Positions 1 through 8,150 of a stretch of 64,000 nt of DNA are shown one piece after another (within the stretch, counting starts at the first letter, position 1; the number at the start of each line of letters is the position of its first letter). Made by a program: the position numbers and the translations under genes. Where the stretch lies: the NCBI GenBank assembly GCA_015060905.1, contig SUXQ01000006.1:78825-142824 (forward strand), read 5' to 3'. The notes beneath the pieces were generated by a model. That model was not told where the DNA came from. It ran no database searches and worked only from the letters and a program-made list of their open reading frames with translations. This DNA is from Bacteroidales bacterium. Its GTDB lineage: Bacteria; Bacteroidota; Bacteroidia; Bacteroidales; Bacteroidaceae.

Positions 1-1185
1 ATTGTTGCAAAATACGACACGCTCAAGGTCGAGGGCAACGATGGCGACGAGAGTAATCCTGTATTTGTAAAAATGTTCATGCGTCCTACGCTTTATAAAT
101 CTGTTTTTGGAAAAAATTATTATAAGGATGTTAAGTTCGATGATATTTCCTTGGACAGTCGCATGGGCGATGATGCTAAGCGTAGCCGTATCATCGACGG
201 AATGTTGCTTTCTTTGTATAAGGACAACCCTTCGCGAGTGTGGATTACCGAGGAAGAATTGCGCAAGGAGGTCTCCACTGACGATGTAAGCAATCAGCAA
301 TTGTCGGGTATAATGCTTAATACTATTCAGCCTGTTGTTATTCCCGATAATTTAGAGGGTAACCTTGCCACAAAGGTTGTAAAACCTAATTATTGGCGTA
401 CTTATGGAGGCTTCGGCATTAACTATACGCAGAACTTTTTCTCGGATAATTGGCACCGAGGCGGTGAGAATACAAAAAATATGCTTGTCGAGGTTAATTT
501 CAAACTGAAATATGACGATAAGAAAAAACTGCAATTCGAGAATATCCTCGAGGCGAAACTCGGCTTTTACACAGCCCCGTCCGATACAGTACACAGCATA
601 AAGACTAATCAAGACCTCTTGCGTTTCACGTCCAAGCTGAATTATAAGGGAATGAAAAATTTCTATTATACAGTGCAAGCACAGGTGTGGACACAATTTC
701 TGCCTTTTTACGACGCTAATCAAACTAATTTTCGTTCAAACTTCATGGCTCCGTTCAATGCCAACTTTTCGTGGGGTATTGACTTTAAGCCTTCCTTATC
801 CAAAGGAACGCTGTCTGTCTACCTTGCTCCGCTATCGGCATACAACTATCGTTTCGTGAGGTACGGCGACCTTGCCGTTGCTCATTATGGCATACGCGAG
901 GGGCGTCACCACTACGAGGACTTCGGTACAAAACTCGAGGTTAATGCAACTTTTAATATTTTGAAAAACCTTTCGTGGAAAACTCGTTTATATTATTATA
1001 CAACATATTCCCGCGTCGAGCATGATTGGGAGAATACATTTTCGTTCAGTTTCAACAAATATATTTCGGCGAAAATGTTTATACACTCACGTTTCGATGA
1101 CAAGGCTGTCAGTCAGCGTAGTGACGATTATGGATATTGGCAGTTGTATCAGAATATGATGCTCGGACTTACATATTCATGGTAG
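1..1185 (+). CDS. DUF3078 family protein, C-terminal part (5' end outside window)
   Basis: The reading frame is already open at base 1, before the first in-window ATG at 73, so this is the C-terminal part of a longer gene. The visible roughly 395 residues are rich in aromatic and alternating polar/apolar residues (for example NYTQNFFSDNWHRGGEN and LSWKTRLYYYTTYSRVEHDW) and end in LGLTYSW, with a terminal aromatic residue as in outer-membrane beta-barrels. The pattern matches the DUF3078 family of Bacteroidetes, predicted outer-membrane proteins of unknown function. The stop is 21 bp before the next gene on the same strand, so the two may be cotranscribed. Family assignment is from remembered sequence pattern; no biochemical role is known to me. 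Confidence 0.8.
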   Translation: MVAKYDTLKVEGNDGDESNPVFVKMFMRPTLYKSVFGKNYYKDVKFDDISLDSRMGDDAKRSRIIDGMLLSLYKDNPSRVWITEEELRKEVSTDDVSNQQLSGIMLNTIQPVVIPDNLEGNLATKVVKPNYWRTYGGFGINYTQNFFSDNWHRGGENTKNMLVEVNFKLKYDDKKKLQFENILEAKLGFYTAPSDTVHSIKTNQDLLRFTSKLNYKGMKNFYYTVQAQVWTQFLPFYDANQTNFRSNFMAPFNANFSWGIDFKPSLSKGTLSVYLAPLSAYNYRFVRYGDLAVAHYGIREGRHHYEDFGTKLEVNATFNILKNLSWKTRLYYYTTYSRVEHDWENTFSFSFNKYISAKMFIHSRFDDKAVSQRSDDYGYWQLYQNMMLGLTYSW

Positions 1186-1206
1186 CGGGCAATTTTTAAA
1201 AAAAAG

Positions 1207-3264
1207 ATGATGGATGTGATGAATTTAAGTAACCTGTTTCCGATTACAGACACCACGTGGATATTTTTCTTGGTGTTGTGTATAATATTGTTTGCGCCTA
1301 TTTTATTTACCAAAATGCGTCTGCCGCACATCATTGGCATGATTTTTGCCGGATTGTTGATTGGTCCGCATGGGTTTAATATTTTGGCATATGACAGCAG
1401 TTTCGAACTATTTGGTGACGTGGGACTTTACTACATAATGTTCCTTGCCAGCCTCGAAATTAATATGCAGGAGATGAAAATGGCTAAGGGTGGTGCTATT
1501 TTATTGGGTCTTACGGCGTTTATATTCCCTCTTGCCATAGGAGTCGTAGCAAATGTAACCATACTCAATTATGGCCTTGCAGCGTCGGTGCTGTTGGCGA
1601 GTATGTATGCTTCGCACACGCTTATTGCCTATCCTATTGTTGCTCGTTACGGCCTTTCGCGTCTGCGTTGCGTGAATTTTGCTGTTGGCGGAACTATTGT
1701 GACAGACACGCTTACGCTGTTTGTGCTTGCGGTTATCGGCGGAATGTATAAGGGTGAAACGGGTGCATGGTTCTTGCCGTTGCTGCTTGTTAAGATGGTG
1801 CTTTTGACGCTTGCGATAATGATTGTGTTTCCGCGTGTGGCACGATTCTTCTTCAGAAAATACAACGACGGAATAATTCAGTATATATTTGTAATGGCAA
1901 TGCTTTTTTTGGGTGCCGGTCTTATGGAACTTGTGGGCATGGAGGGTATTCTGGGTGCCTTTATTACGGGTATTGCCTTGAACAGGCTCATTCCCCGGTC
2001 GTCGCCATTGATGAAGCATATTGAGTTTGTGGGAAATGCTATTTTTATTCCTTACTTCTTGATAGGGGTGGGCATGATTATTAATCTAAAGGTGCTTTTG
2101 GGCGGCGGTAACGCTCTGATGGTGGCGGGTATCATGATTGCTATTGCTCTCTTCGGTAAATGGCTCGCTTCGCTTATTACTCAAAAGGCATATGGAATGT
2201 CAGGCGACGAACGTCGATTGATGTTCGGTCTTAGTAATGCTCAGGCTGCTGCAACGCTTGCTGCGGTGCTGGTGGGTTACAATATTATTCTCGAGGATGG
2301 CTCGCGTCTGTTGAACGATGATGTGCTTAACGGTACTATTGTGCTTATTCTTGTCACATGTGTCGTAAGTTCTATAATTACAGAGACTGCGTCGCGTAAA
2401 ATAACTGTTTCGGGTGAGGTTGTTGAAAAACCTGTCGATACTGCCGATAAGACTCTTATAAGTCTTGCTAACCCCGGAATGGTCGATAGGCTTATGAATC
2501 TTGCGTTTATGTTGCGCAAAGAGAATTCCAAGATTCCTCTTTCGGCTGTGAATGTAGTGCTTGACGAGGATGAGGCGCAGATGGCGCGTGGTGCAAAGAT
2601 TCTCGATCATGCGTCGGATATTGCTGCATCGGTAAATGTGCAGTTGCTTACCAAACTGCGACTCACTACAAATATTTCGCATGGTATTATTCACGAAATG
2701 AAAGAGAATGGGTACAGTGAACTTATCGTCGGATTCCACGAAAAATCCTCGCCGAATGACTTTTTCCTCGGCACAGTGCTTCCCGAACTTCTCACAGGTC
2801 TCTACTGTCAGATAATAATGGCGCGTCTGACAATGCCCATAAATACAATAAGATGCATACATATAACTTTCCCTGCAAAGACCGAGTTTGAGGCGGGATT
2901 CTTCCATTGGGTAGAGCAGACTGAGCGTTTGGCTGTGGGGTTGGGCTGCCGCATAAAGTATCATGGTCACATAGATACTATGAATCTGATAAAGAAACAT
3001 ATAAAGCATACAAAAAGTCAAGTGCGTGCCGAGTTTTACGAAACAGACGGCGGCAACGACCTTAAACGTATATCCGAACTTGTCAATCCCGACCATCTGC
3101 TGATTGTTGTCAGTGCCCGTCGCGGTTCAATATCGTTCCGCCCGTCGCTCGATCACATATTCACGCAGATACAGCGCAACTACACAGGTCGCAGCATTCT
3201 GCTCATTTATCCGAATGGTTATTCTATAGACACGGACATGACAGAAATGCCGCCGACAATGTAG
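1207..3264 (+). CDS. CPA2-family cation/proton antiporter with C-terminal USP-like domain
   Basis: Predicted inner-membrane monovalent cation/H+ antiporter of the CPA2 (Kef/NhaS3-like) family, 685 aa. About 12 hydrophobic segments fill residues 10-400, including the family-typical LPHIIGMIFAGLLIGPHGF near the N-terminus and GMEGILGAFITGIALNR in the middle. A soluble tail of about 260 residues follows, with two stretches resembling universal-stress-protein folds (MVDRLMNLAFMLR to IIMARL, then a second half ending LLIYPNGY); such tails are often regulatory. The start could be ATG 1207, 1210 or 1219; all follow an A-rich leader and none has a clear Shine-Dalgarno. It ends 7 bp from the convergent GadC-like gene. 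Exchanged ion (Na+ or K+) cannot be told from sequence. Confidence 0.88.
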   Translation: MMDVMNLSNLFPITDTTWIFFLVLCIILFAPILFTKMRLPHIIGMIFAGLLIGPHGFNILAYDSSFELFGDVGLYYIMFLASLEINMQEMKMAKGGAILLGLTAFIFPLAIGVVANVTILNYGLAASVLLASMYASHTLIAYPIVARYGLSRLRCVNFAVGGTIVTDTLTLFVLAVIGGMYKGETGAWFLPLLLVKMVLLTLAIMIVFPRVARFFFRKYNDGIIQYIFVMAMLFLGAGLMELVGMEGILGAFITGIALNRLIPRSSPLMKHIEFVGNAIFIPYFLIGVGMIINLKVLLGGGNALMVAGIMIAIALFGKWLASLITQKAYGMSGDERRLMFGLSNAQAAATLAAVLVGYNIILEDGSRLLNDDVLNGTIVLILVTCVVSSIITETASRKITVSGEVVEKPVDTADKTLISLANPGMVDRLMNLAFMLRKENSKIPLSAVNVVLDEDEAQMARGAKILDHASDIAASVNVQLLTKLRLTTNISHGIIHEMKENGYSELIVGFHEKSSPNDFFLGTVLPELLTGLYCQIIMARLTMPINTIRCIHITFPAKTEFEAGFFHWVEQTERLAVGLGCRIKYHGHIDTMNLIKKHIKHTKSQVRAEFYETDGGNDLKRISELVNPDHLLIVVSARRGSISFRPSLDHIFTQIQRNYTGRSILLIYPNGYSIDTDMTEMPPTM

Positions 3265-3271
3265 TATCCTG

Positions 3272-4732
3272 TTATTTTTTCTCCTCCCAATGGAAAGGCT
3301 CGAATGTGGAACTTTTATCTACCCATCCGGGCTTTCGGGCAGCGTATATAATAAAAGGTGCGACAACAACCACTATACAGCCAATCGTCAACACTGCGTA
3401 CCACACAACGTTGCTGCCTATCGCTATTTGCGCCGGGGGGATGAAACTAAGCACAAAGGCAAGCAGACTGCCCAAAAATCCCATTCCTGCAACCACCCAC
3501 ATGAGCATATTGCCACTTTTCCCTATGCGGAAAGGACGCTCGCTGTTTTTCATGCTGTATCTCAGGTAGATGGCAGCGGCAAACATAAGCAGGTACATTA
3601 TAAGGTACAAAAGCACAGTCAGTTGCGAAAGAATCTGATAGAAACTCTGCACCGAGGGCATCACCACAAAAAGCAGGCTCAGCAACGTGACAGCCGCACC
3701 CTGCAGCAACAAAATATTCTTCTGCACCCCAATCTTATTCTCCTTCTGAAAAAACGGTGGCAAATATCCGGCCTTTCCGACGGCGAAAAGACCTTTTGAG
3801 GGGCCCGACACCCACGTAAGCACTCCCGCAAGCACTCCAAAGGCAAGAGCAATGGCAATTATCGGCGACAGCCACGATGCATTAACAAATTTAAAATAGT
3901 TGTCGAATCCCACCAGCAGACTCTGCGTAAGGTTAATATCCTTCTGCGGAATTATTATACCCAACGAAAAAGTTCCAAGCACAAAAATAAGCACTGTGAT
4001 AAGCGCGCCTATGAATATTGCTCGCGGATAGTTACGCGACGAATTTTCCATATCCTTCACATGGATGCCTGTCATCTCCATTCCTGCATAAAAGAGAAAA
4101 ATTCCCGAGGCAAGCACCAGATTGTCCAGTTTGGTAATGTCGGGAAAGAACCGCCCATCAAAGTTCATCTGCGACACACCGCCCGATGCAAGGTAAATGA
4201 TTGCAAGCACAATAAGCAGTCCTGCGGGAATAATAGTGCCCACAAGACCACCAATCTTCGCCACCTTACTCACCCAGCCTAATCCTTTCATTGAAATAAA
4301 AGTCGCCAACCAATAAATTATTAGCACTACAGCCAATGTATACATTTTATTCGACGCCAATGCCATATCTTTTGCATCGTCAGTGCCGATAAAGGCAAAT
4401 GCAACGGCTCCGAAAGTAAGCACCGTAGGGTACCAGATGGTACTCTCTATCCACTGCAGCCATATAGCGAGGAATCCGGCACGTTTACCAAACGCCTCGC
4501 CCACCCAGCGGAACACTCCTCCTTGTTTATCCTGAAACATAGCCGCAAGTTCGGCTGCAACAAAGGCAGTAGGGATTAAAAAAACTATTGCCGCGAAAAG
4601 ATAATAAAAAGCCGATGATACTCCATATTCAGCCTCGGCGGGCAGTCCGCGCAACGACACTACGGCCGTCACATTCATAATGGCGAGTGTAAATACACCC
4701 AATTTAAAGGTTTTTTGAACGTTAGAAGACAT
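3272..4732 (-). CDS. GadC-like amino acid antiporter (APC superfamily)
   Basis: Inner-membrane amino-acid antiporter of the APC superfamily, 486 aa, closest in pattern to glutamate:GABA antiporters (GadC/XasA). About 12 membrane segments are visible. Family-like stretches include MNVTAVVSLRGLPAEAEYG in TM1, QDKQGGVFRWVGEAFG between TM2 and TM3, and FLFYAGMEMTGIHVKDMENS around TM6. In the family the transporter exchanges glutamate for GABA to consume protons during acid stress. No glutamate decarboxylase or glutaminase gene is in the window, so substrate assignment is tentative. The frame can extend to a TTG at 4750, but ATG 4732 fits the family N-terminus better. Faces the CPA2 antiporter tail-to-tail with a 7-bp gap. 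Confidence 0.85.
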   Translation of the reverse strand: MSSNVQKTFKLGVFTLAIMNVTAVVSLRGLPAEAEYGVSSAFYYLFAAIVFLIPTAFVAAELAAMFQDKQGGVFRWVGEAFGKRAGFLAIWLQWIESTIWYPTVLTFGAVAFAFIGTDDAKDMALASNKMYTLAVVLIIYWLATFISMKGLGWVSKVAKIGGLVGTIIPAGLLIVLAIIYLASGGVSQMNFDGRFFPDITKLDNLVLASGIFLFYAGMEMTGIHVKDMENSSRNYPRAIFIGALITVLIFVLGTFSLGIIIPQKDINLTQSLLVGFDNYFKFVNASWLSPIIAIALAFGVLAGVLTWVSGPSKGLFAVGKAGYLPPFFQKENKIGVQKNILLLQGAAVTLLSLLFVVMPSVQSFYQILSQLTVLLYLIMYLLMFAAAIYLRYSMKNSERPFRIGKSGNMLMWVVAGMGFLGSLLAFVLSFIPPAQIAIGSNVVWYAVLTIGCIVVVVAPFIIYAARKPGWVDKSSTFEPFHWEEKK

Positions 4733-4865
4733 ATAGAATTTGTTTATCAATTAATAATCATAATTAATAACAGATTCTAAGTCCTAATGTTTTTTTGACA
4801 AATTTTTTTGTTCAAATGGCCTTTGAAGGGAAATTGAAAAAAGAGAAGCATTAAATAATACAACG

Positions 4866-4897
4866 AGGGTGGTCCATGTTTACTTTTGGGTCACCCT
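4866..4897 (-). terminator. candidate hairpin terminator downstream of the btu operon
   Basis: GGGTGGTCC at 4867-4875 pairs with GGGTCACCC at 4888-4896 across a 12-nt loop; two of the nine pairs are G-U on the plus transcript and become mismatches on the minus transcript. It lies 14 bp beyond the btuC stop and before the GadC-like gene, so it may separate the two minus-strand units. There is no strong T-tract, so confidence is low. Confidence 0.3.
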
Positions 4898-4910
4898 TGT
4901 GAATTTAATA

Positions 4911-5939
4911 TTATACCCCTCTGTTTTTCAGCACCACATACAGAATGACAGGCGCGCCCAGCAACGGCGTTACAGCACCGAGAGGCACAAGGCCACTCTC
5001 GCCGGGCAACTGACAAATTATATTACAGAGCAGAGTCGTTGCGCCACCCAAAATAATAGCCATCGGCAGCAGAATACGGTGGTTGTTAGTCCTATGCAGC
5101 ATACGCGCCACATGAGGAACGGCAAGCCCCACAAAAGTAATAGGGCCGCAATAAGCAGTAACCACTGCCGCAAGAAGTCCTGTGAGCAGCAGCAACAAGG
5201 CACGCACACGCTTAGTCCTTACGCCCAGATTGGCCGCATAGGAATTTCCCAGCAGTAGGGCATTCAAGGGCTTCATCATCATCAGCGACAGTACCAATGC
5301 AACAACCGAAAATGTGGCAAAAAGAGGCAACTGCTGCAGCGACACTCCGCCGAAATTACCCATTCCCCAAATAAGATAAGAGTGCACACCCTCGGCCGTC
5401 GAAAAGTAGTTGAGCAACGAAATTACAGACGACGCAAGATAGCTGAGCGACATTCCCGCAATAAGCAGAAAGATATTTCCGCGCAACAGCGTCGAGAAAA
5501 GAAGAATCACTCCTATTGTAAGAATCGCCCCCAGAAAGGCACCTGCAAGGACAGCCATATACCCTCCGACAGTCATACTGCCCGCAACAAAAGTCCCCTG
5601 CATAAGCAGCATCACCACTGCAACGCCAAGGCCCGCGCCACTGTTTATTCCAAAAACCTCGGGTCCTGCAAGCGGATTATTGAAAAGCGTCTGCAGCATC
5701 AGTCCCGCAGCCGACAGCGACATTCCGCCGAGAAGCGCGACAACCGCCTGTGGCAGACGCGACTGCAAAAGTATCAACCGCCAACTTTCGTGTCGCGGCT
5801 CGCCGCCTGACAAAATATCGCAAACGTCGGCAAAGGGAATATCCACCGAGCCGAAAAAGATATTTGCGACAAAAAGCAGTATAGTCACAAGCAGCGCAAG
5901 AAGCAAAGGTGCAAAATTTCTACTCTTGCAATTTCTCAT
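4911..5939 (-). CDS. btuC: FecCD/BtuC-family ABC transporter permease, probable cobalamin uptake
   Basis: Inner-membrane permease of the FecCD/BtuC family, 342 aa. It has the family's multiple membrane spans, LPQAVVALLGGMSLSAAGLMLQ near residue 75 and the C-terminal GPITFVGLAVPHVAR segment that contacts the ATPase. In this operon it would carry cobalamin across the inner membrane after hand-over from the upstream binding lipoprotein. I chose ATG 5939; the frame extends upstream, but this ATG already lies inside the 3' end of the binding-protein gene (20-bp overlap), which indicates coupled translation. The ATPase partner (BtuD) that normally follows is absent; the next gene downstream is the unrelated GadC-like antiporter. 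Family assignment is strong; the B12 substrate is inferred from the riboswitch and BtuG in the same operon. Confidence 0.88.
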   Translation of the reverse strand: MRNCKSRNFAPLLLALLVTILLFVANIFFGSVDIPFADVCDILSGGEPRHESWRLILLQSRLPQAVVALLGGMSLSAAGLMLQTLFNNPLAGPEVFGINSGAGLGVAVVMLLMQGTFVAGSMTVGGYMAVLAGAFLGAILTIGVILLFSTLLRGNIFLLIAGMSLSYLASSVISLLNYFSTAEGVHSYLIWGMGNFGGVSLQQLPLFATFSVVALVLSLMMMKPLNALLLGNSYAANLGVRTKRVRALLLLLTGLLAAVVTAYCGPITFVGLAVPHVARMLHRTNNHRILLPMAIILGGATTLLCNIICQLPGESGLVPLGAVTPLLGAPVILYVVLKNRGV

Positions 5940-7047
5940 AGTATCGGAATTTATAATCACCATTAAGTTCGGGGTGCAGCAGGCAGGCAAGCTCCTCGAG
6001 GAGAATATCGGGGCGGAAAGGAGTCTCCTCGTAGAAACGTTTTTTGCTTACATTGCATGCAAAGATACTCTTTTCGCGGAAAGGACGCAACAGAGTGTAC
6101 CCCGTAAATTCCTGTTCGAGCGACGAATAACTTTTATCCCTCTCTGCGCCATATTTCACCAGCCACACGTCGGCACTGTCGGCACGCGCAAGTACCGTCT
6201 CGAACGAAAAGGGCACAGAGCCGCTGCTGCCATTGTCGCCGAAAATATAATCGGCACCCGCGTCACGATAAAGTTGTCCCATAGTGCTGCAACCACCGGG
6301 CATGTACCACGCTGAGCCTGTTTTTAGCTCGCACATCAGTCGGGGACGCGAGGCACACGACGCAACCGATTCTTTCACACGCTCGTAATTTTCACACACA
6401 GCAAAAAAGAGCGAGTCGGCCCGCGCGCCTACACCCAGCAGACGCCCATAGAAACGCACCCATTCGGCGCATCCGAGAGGAGAATCCTCCATATAATCGA
6501 CACACTCTATAAGAGGAACATCCACACGTTCCATTTTCCCGTAGCCACCATTTTTAAAAGGAATTACCCACGCAGCCTCGGGCGACAGTTGCAGCAGACG
6601 TTCGAGATTCACATCCATAGAACTGCCGCAATCGACAATCTTTCCGCCGGAAATTCGCTCGCGCACTTCGGGCACAGACATATAGCGCGCATCGCACACA
6701 CCCGAAATTGCATCCACGCATCCGAGCGTTACAAAAAGCTGTGCGTGCAACGTTGCAAAGACCAATTGATTGCTTACGGGAGTGCGCAACAGTGTAACCC
6801 CCTGCGGAACAGTGAGGGTTGCACTATCCTTCGGCAGAAGCATATATCTGTGCAGAAAAGTACCTTCCTTCCACGGATTCTTCACATTTACAAGTGTGTA
6901 ACCGTCACATTCGACCATCTGTAACAGCGACGAGTGGCGCATAGGCAGTGTGTCACCGCCCGCCGCAAAATCTGCGGCGGGGGCGACTCTGCCGCACGAT
7001 TGCAGCATGATGCCTATAAATGTCAAAAATGCTATAAACAGACGCAT
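5920..7047 (-). CDS. btuF: BtuF-like periplasmic substrate-binding lipoprotein
   Basis: Predicted cobalamin-binding lipoprotein, 375 aa. The N-terminus is a lipoprotein signal with lipobox LQSC and lipidated Cys at residue 18. The rest follows the type III periplasmic-binding-protein pattern of FecB/BtuF proteins: an N-lobe with TPVSNQLVFATLHAQLFVTLGCVDAISGV, then a helix linker, then a C-lobe with YRDAGADYIFGDNG and SFETVLARADSADVWLV. It lies 8 bp downstream of btuG and overlaps btuC by 20 bp, so it belongs to the riboswitch-controlled operon. Its predicted role is to collect B12 in the periplasm and deliver it to BtuC. Ligand identity rests on operon context. Confidence 0.82.
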   Translation of the reverse strand: MRLFIAFLTFIGIMLQSCGRVAPAADFAAGGDTLPMRHSSLLQMVECDGYTLVNVKNPWKEGTFLHRYMLLPKDSATLTVPQGVTLLRTPVSNQLVFATLHAQLFVTLGCVDAISGVCDARYMSVPEVRERISGGKIVDCGSSMDVNLERLLQLSPEAAWVIPFKNGGYGKMERVDVPLIECVDYMEDSPLGCAEWVRFYGRLLGVGARADSLFFAVCENYERVKESVASCASRPRLMCELKTGSAWYMPGGCSTMGQLYRDAGADYIFGDNGSSGSVPFSFETVLARADSADVWLVKYGAERDKSYSSLEQEFTGYTLLRPFREKSIFACNVSKKRFYEETPFRPDILLEELACLLHPELNGDYKFRYYEKLQE

Positions 7048-7055
7048 ATATTATT

Positions 7056-8138
7056 CTAATTGCGGAATCTTGCTCCCGAGGTATAATATCCTACCTCAAA
7101 TACTCCTTTTTGCTCGCCGGCCGGGCTATATACTCGCATAGTGCCAAAGTCGTTCGCCTCGGGCGAGAATCCAACGTAAATATCGCCTGTGGCAGGATTA
7201 ACATCCAACGAATATACACCGTTCATCTTATCGGCCGGGAGTAATTCGCTCTTTTCGCTCGTTGCAACATCCATTTTGTAAAGTGCCGAATAGTCGTAAG
7301 CGTTTGTCGCATAGTTCCAGCTTGCATTAACATAATAAATATATTCTCCACAAGTGGACATAAGCGTAGCATTATCAGCAATTTTTACAAGCTTCTCGCC
7401 GGCAACATCCACACGGTAGATTGCAGGCAAAATATCAGCGTAGTTTCCCGAGTCTATTATATAAACCTCGCCGCCACACACTACACTTTGAGCATAAGGG
7501 TTGCAGGCATTCTCTTTTATTAATTTCGATTCGCCCGAAGCAACGTTAATCACAGCCACGCTCGGCTCGCCACCGCCGTAACCTCCCCAATTGGAATTGT
7601 TTACAAACAACGAGCCGTTCAGATAGCTGATGCCTTCAGGGTAACTGCCCGAGTATATTTTTGTTATTGAATCGCCGCTGAGTGCATTGTAAACATAAAC
7701 ATTGCCATCGTAGTTGGTAACATAAACATTCGCACCATCGGTTGCCATATAGCGCGGTTGCGCACCCTCGGCAGTATAAGTATATTGACGCACACGCTTG
7801 CCCGATTCGTCAAGAATTTCGAGTTTTTGAGAATTACTTACTGTGACGAACAGTTTGTTGCCCACCCACAATAAATCCTGTGCAACGTCACCCAGAAGCT
7901 CGCCATTTGCTGTGTAAAAAATATCACTGTTGCAGTCGGGCGAAGAGGCTGTTCCCAAGTTTATGTCATACACCTGCAGGCTCGCATTATTATAGCTCCA
8001 GCTACCTTGATTAATTATGTAGCAAGAGGTTGTGCCACCTGTGCCTGCACCACCGCCATTATCATCATCCTCGCTACACGACGAGAATGTTACCATACTA
8101 AATGCTAAAAGCATCCACAAAAATAAATCCTTTTTCAT
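7056..8138 (-). CDS. btuG: BtuG-type surface beta-propeller lipoprotein
   Basis: Lipoprotein of 360 aa with lipobox FSSC (Cys 21), followed directly by SEDDDNGGG, an acidic stretch of the kind that directs Bacteroidetes lipoproteins to the cell surface. The body consists of repeated YncE/DUF5074-like propeller blades, such as NKLFVTVSNSQKLEILDESG, ANVYVTNYDGNVYVYNALSG, GEVYIIDSGNYADILPAIYRVD and MDVATSEKSELLPAD. BtuG proteins of gut Bacteroides bind B12 very tightly at the surface and pass it to the TonB receptor BtuB. Position between a TonB receptor and BtuF-like and BtuC genes, all behind a cobalamin riboswitch, supports that role here. The start is the ATG preceding KKDLFLW; the gap to the receptor gene is 12 bp. 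Confidence 0.85.
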   Translation of the reverse strand: MKKDLFLWMLLAFSMVTFSSCSEDDDNGGGAGTGGTTSCYIINQGSWSYNNASLQVYDINLGTASSPDCNSDIFYTANGELLGDVAQDLLWVGNKLFVTVSNSQKLEILDESGKRVRQYTYTAEGAQPRYMATDGANVYVTNYDGNVYVYNALSGDSITKIYSGSYPEGISYLNGSLFVNNSNWGGYGGGEPSVAVINVASGESKLIKENACNPYAQSVVCGGEVYIIDSGNYADILPAIYRVDVAGEKLVKIADNATLMSTCGEYIYYVNASWNYATNAYDYSALYKMDVATSEKSELLPADKMNGVYSLDVNPATGDIYVGFSPEANDFGTMRVYSPAGEQKGVFEVGYYTSGARFRN

Positions 8139-8150
8139 AGTCTACAAATA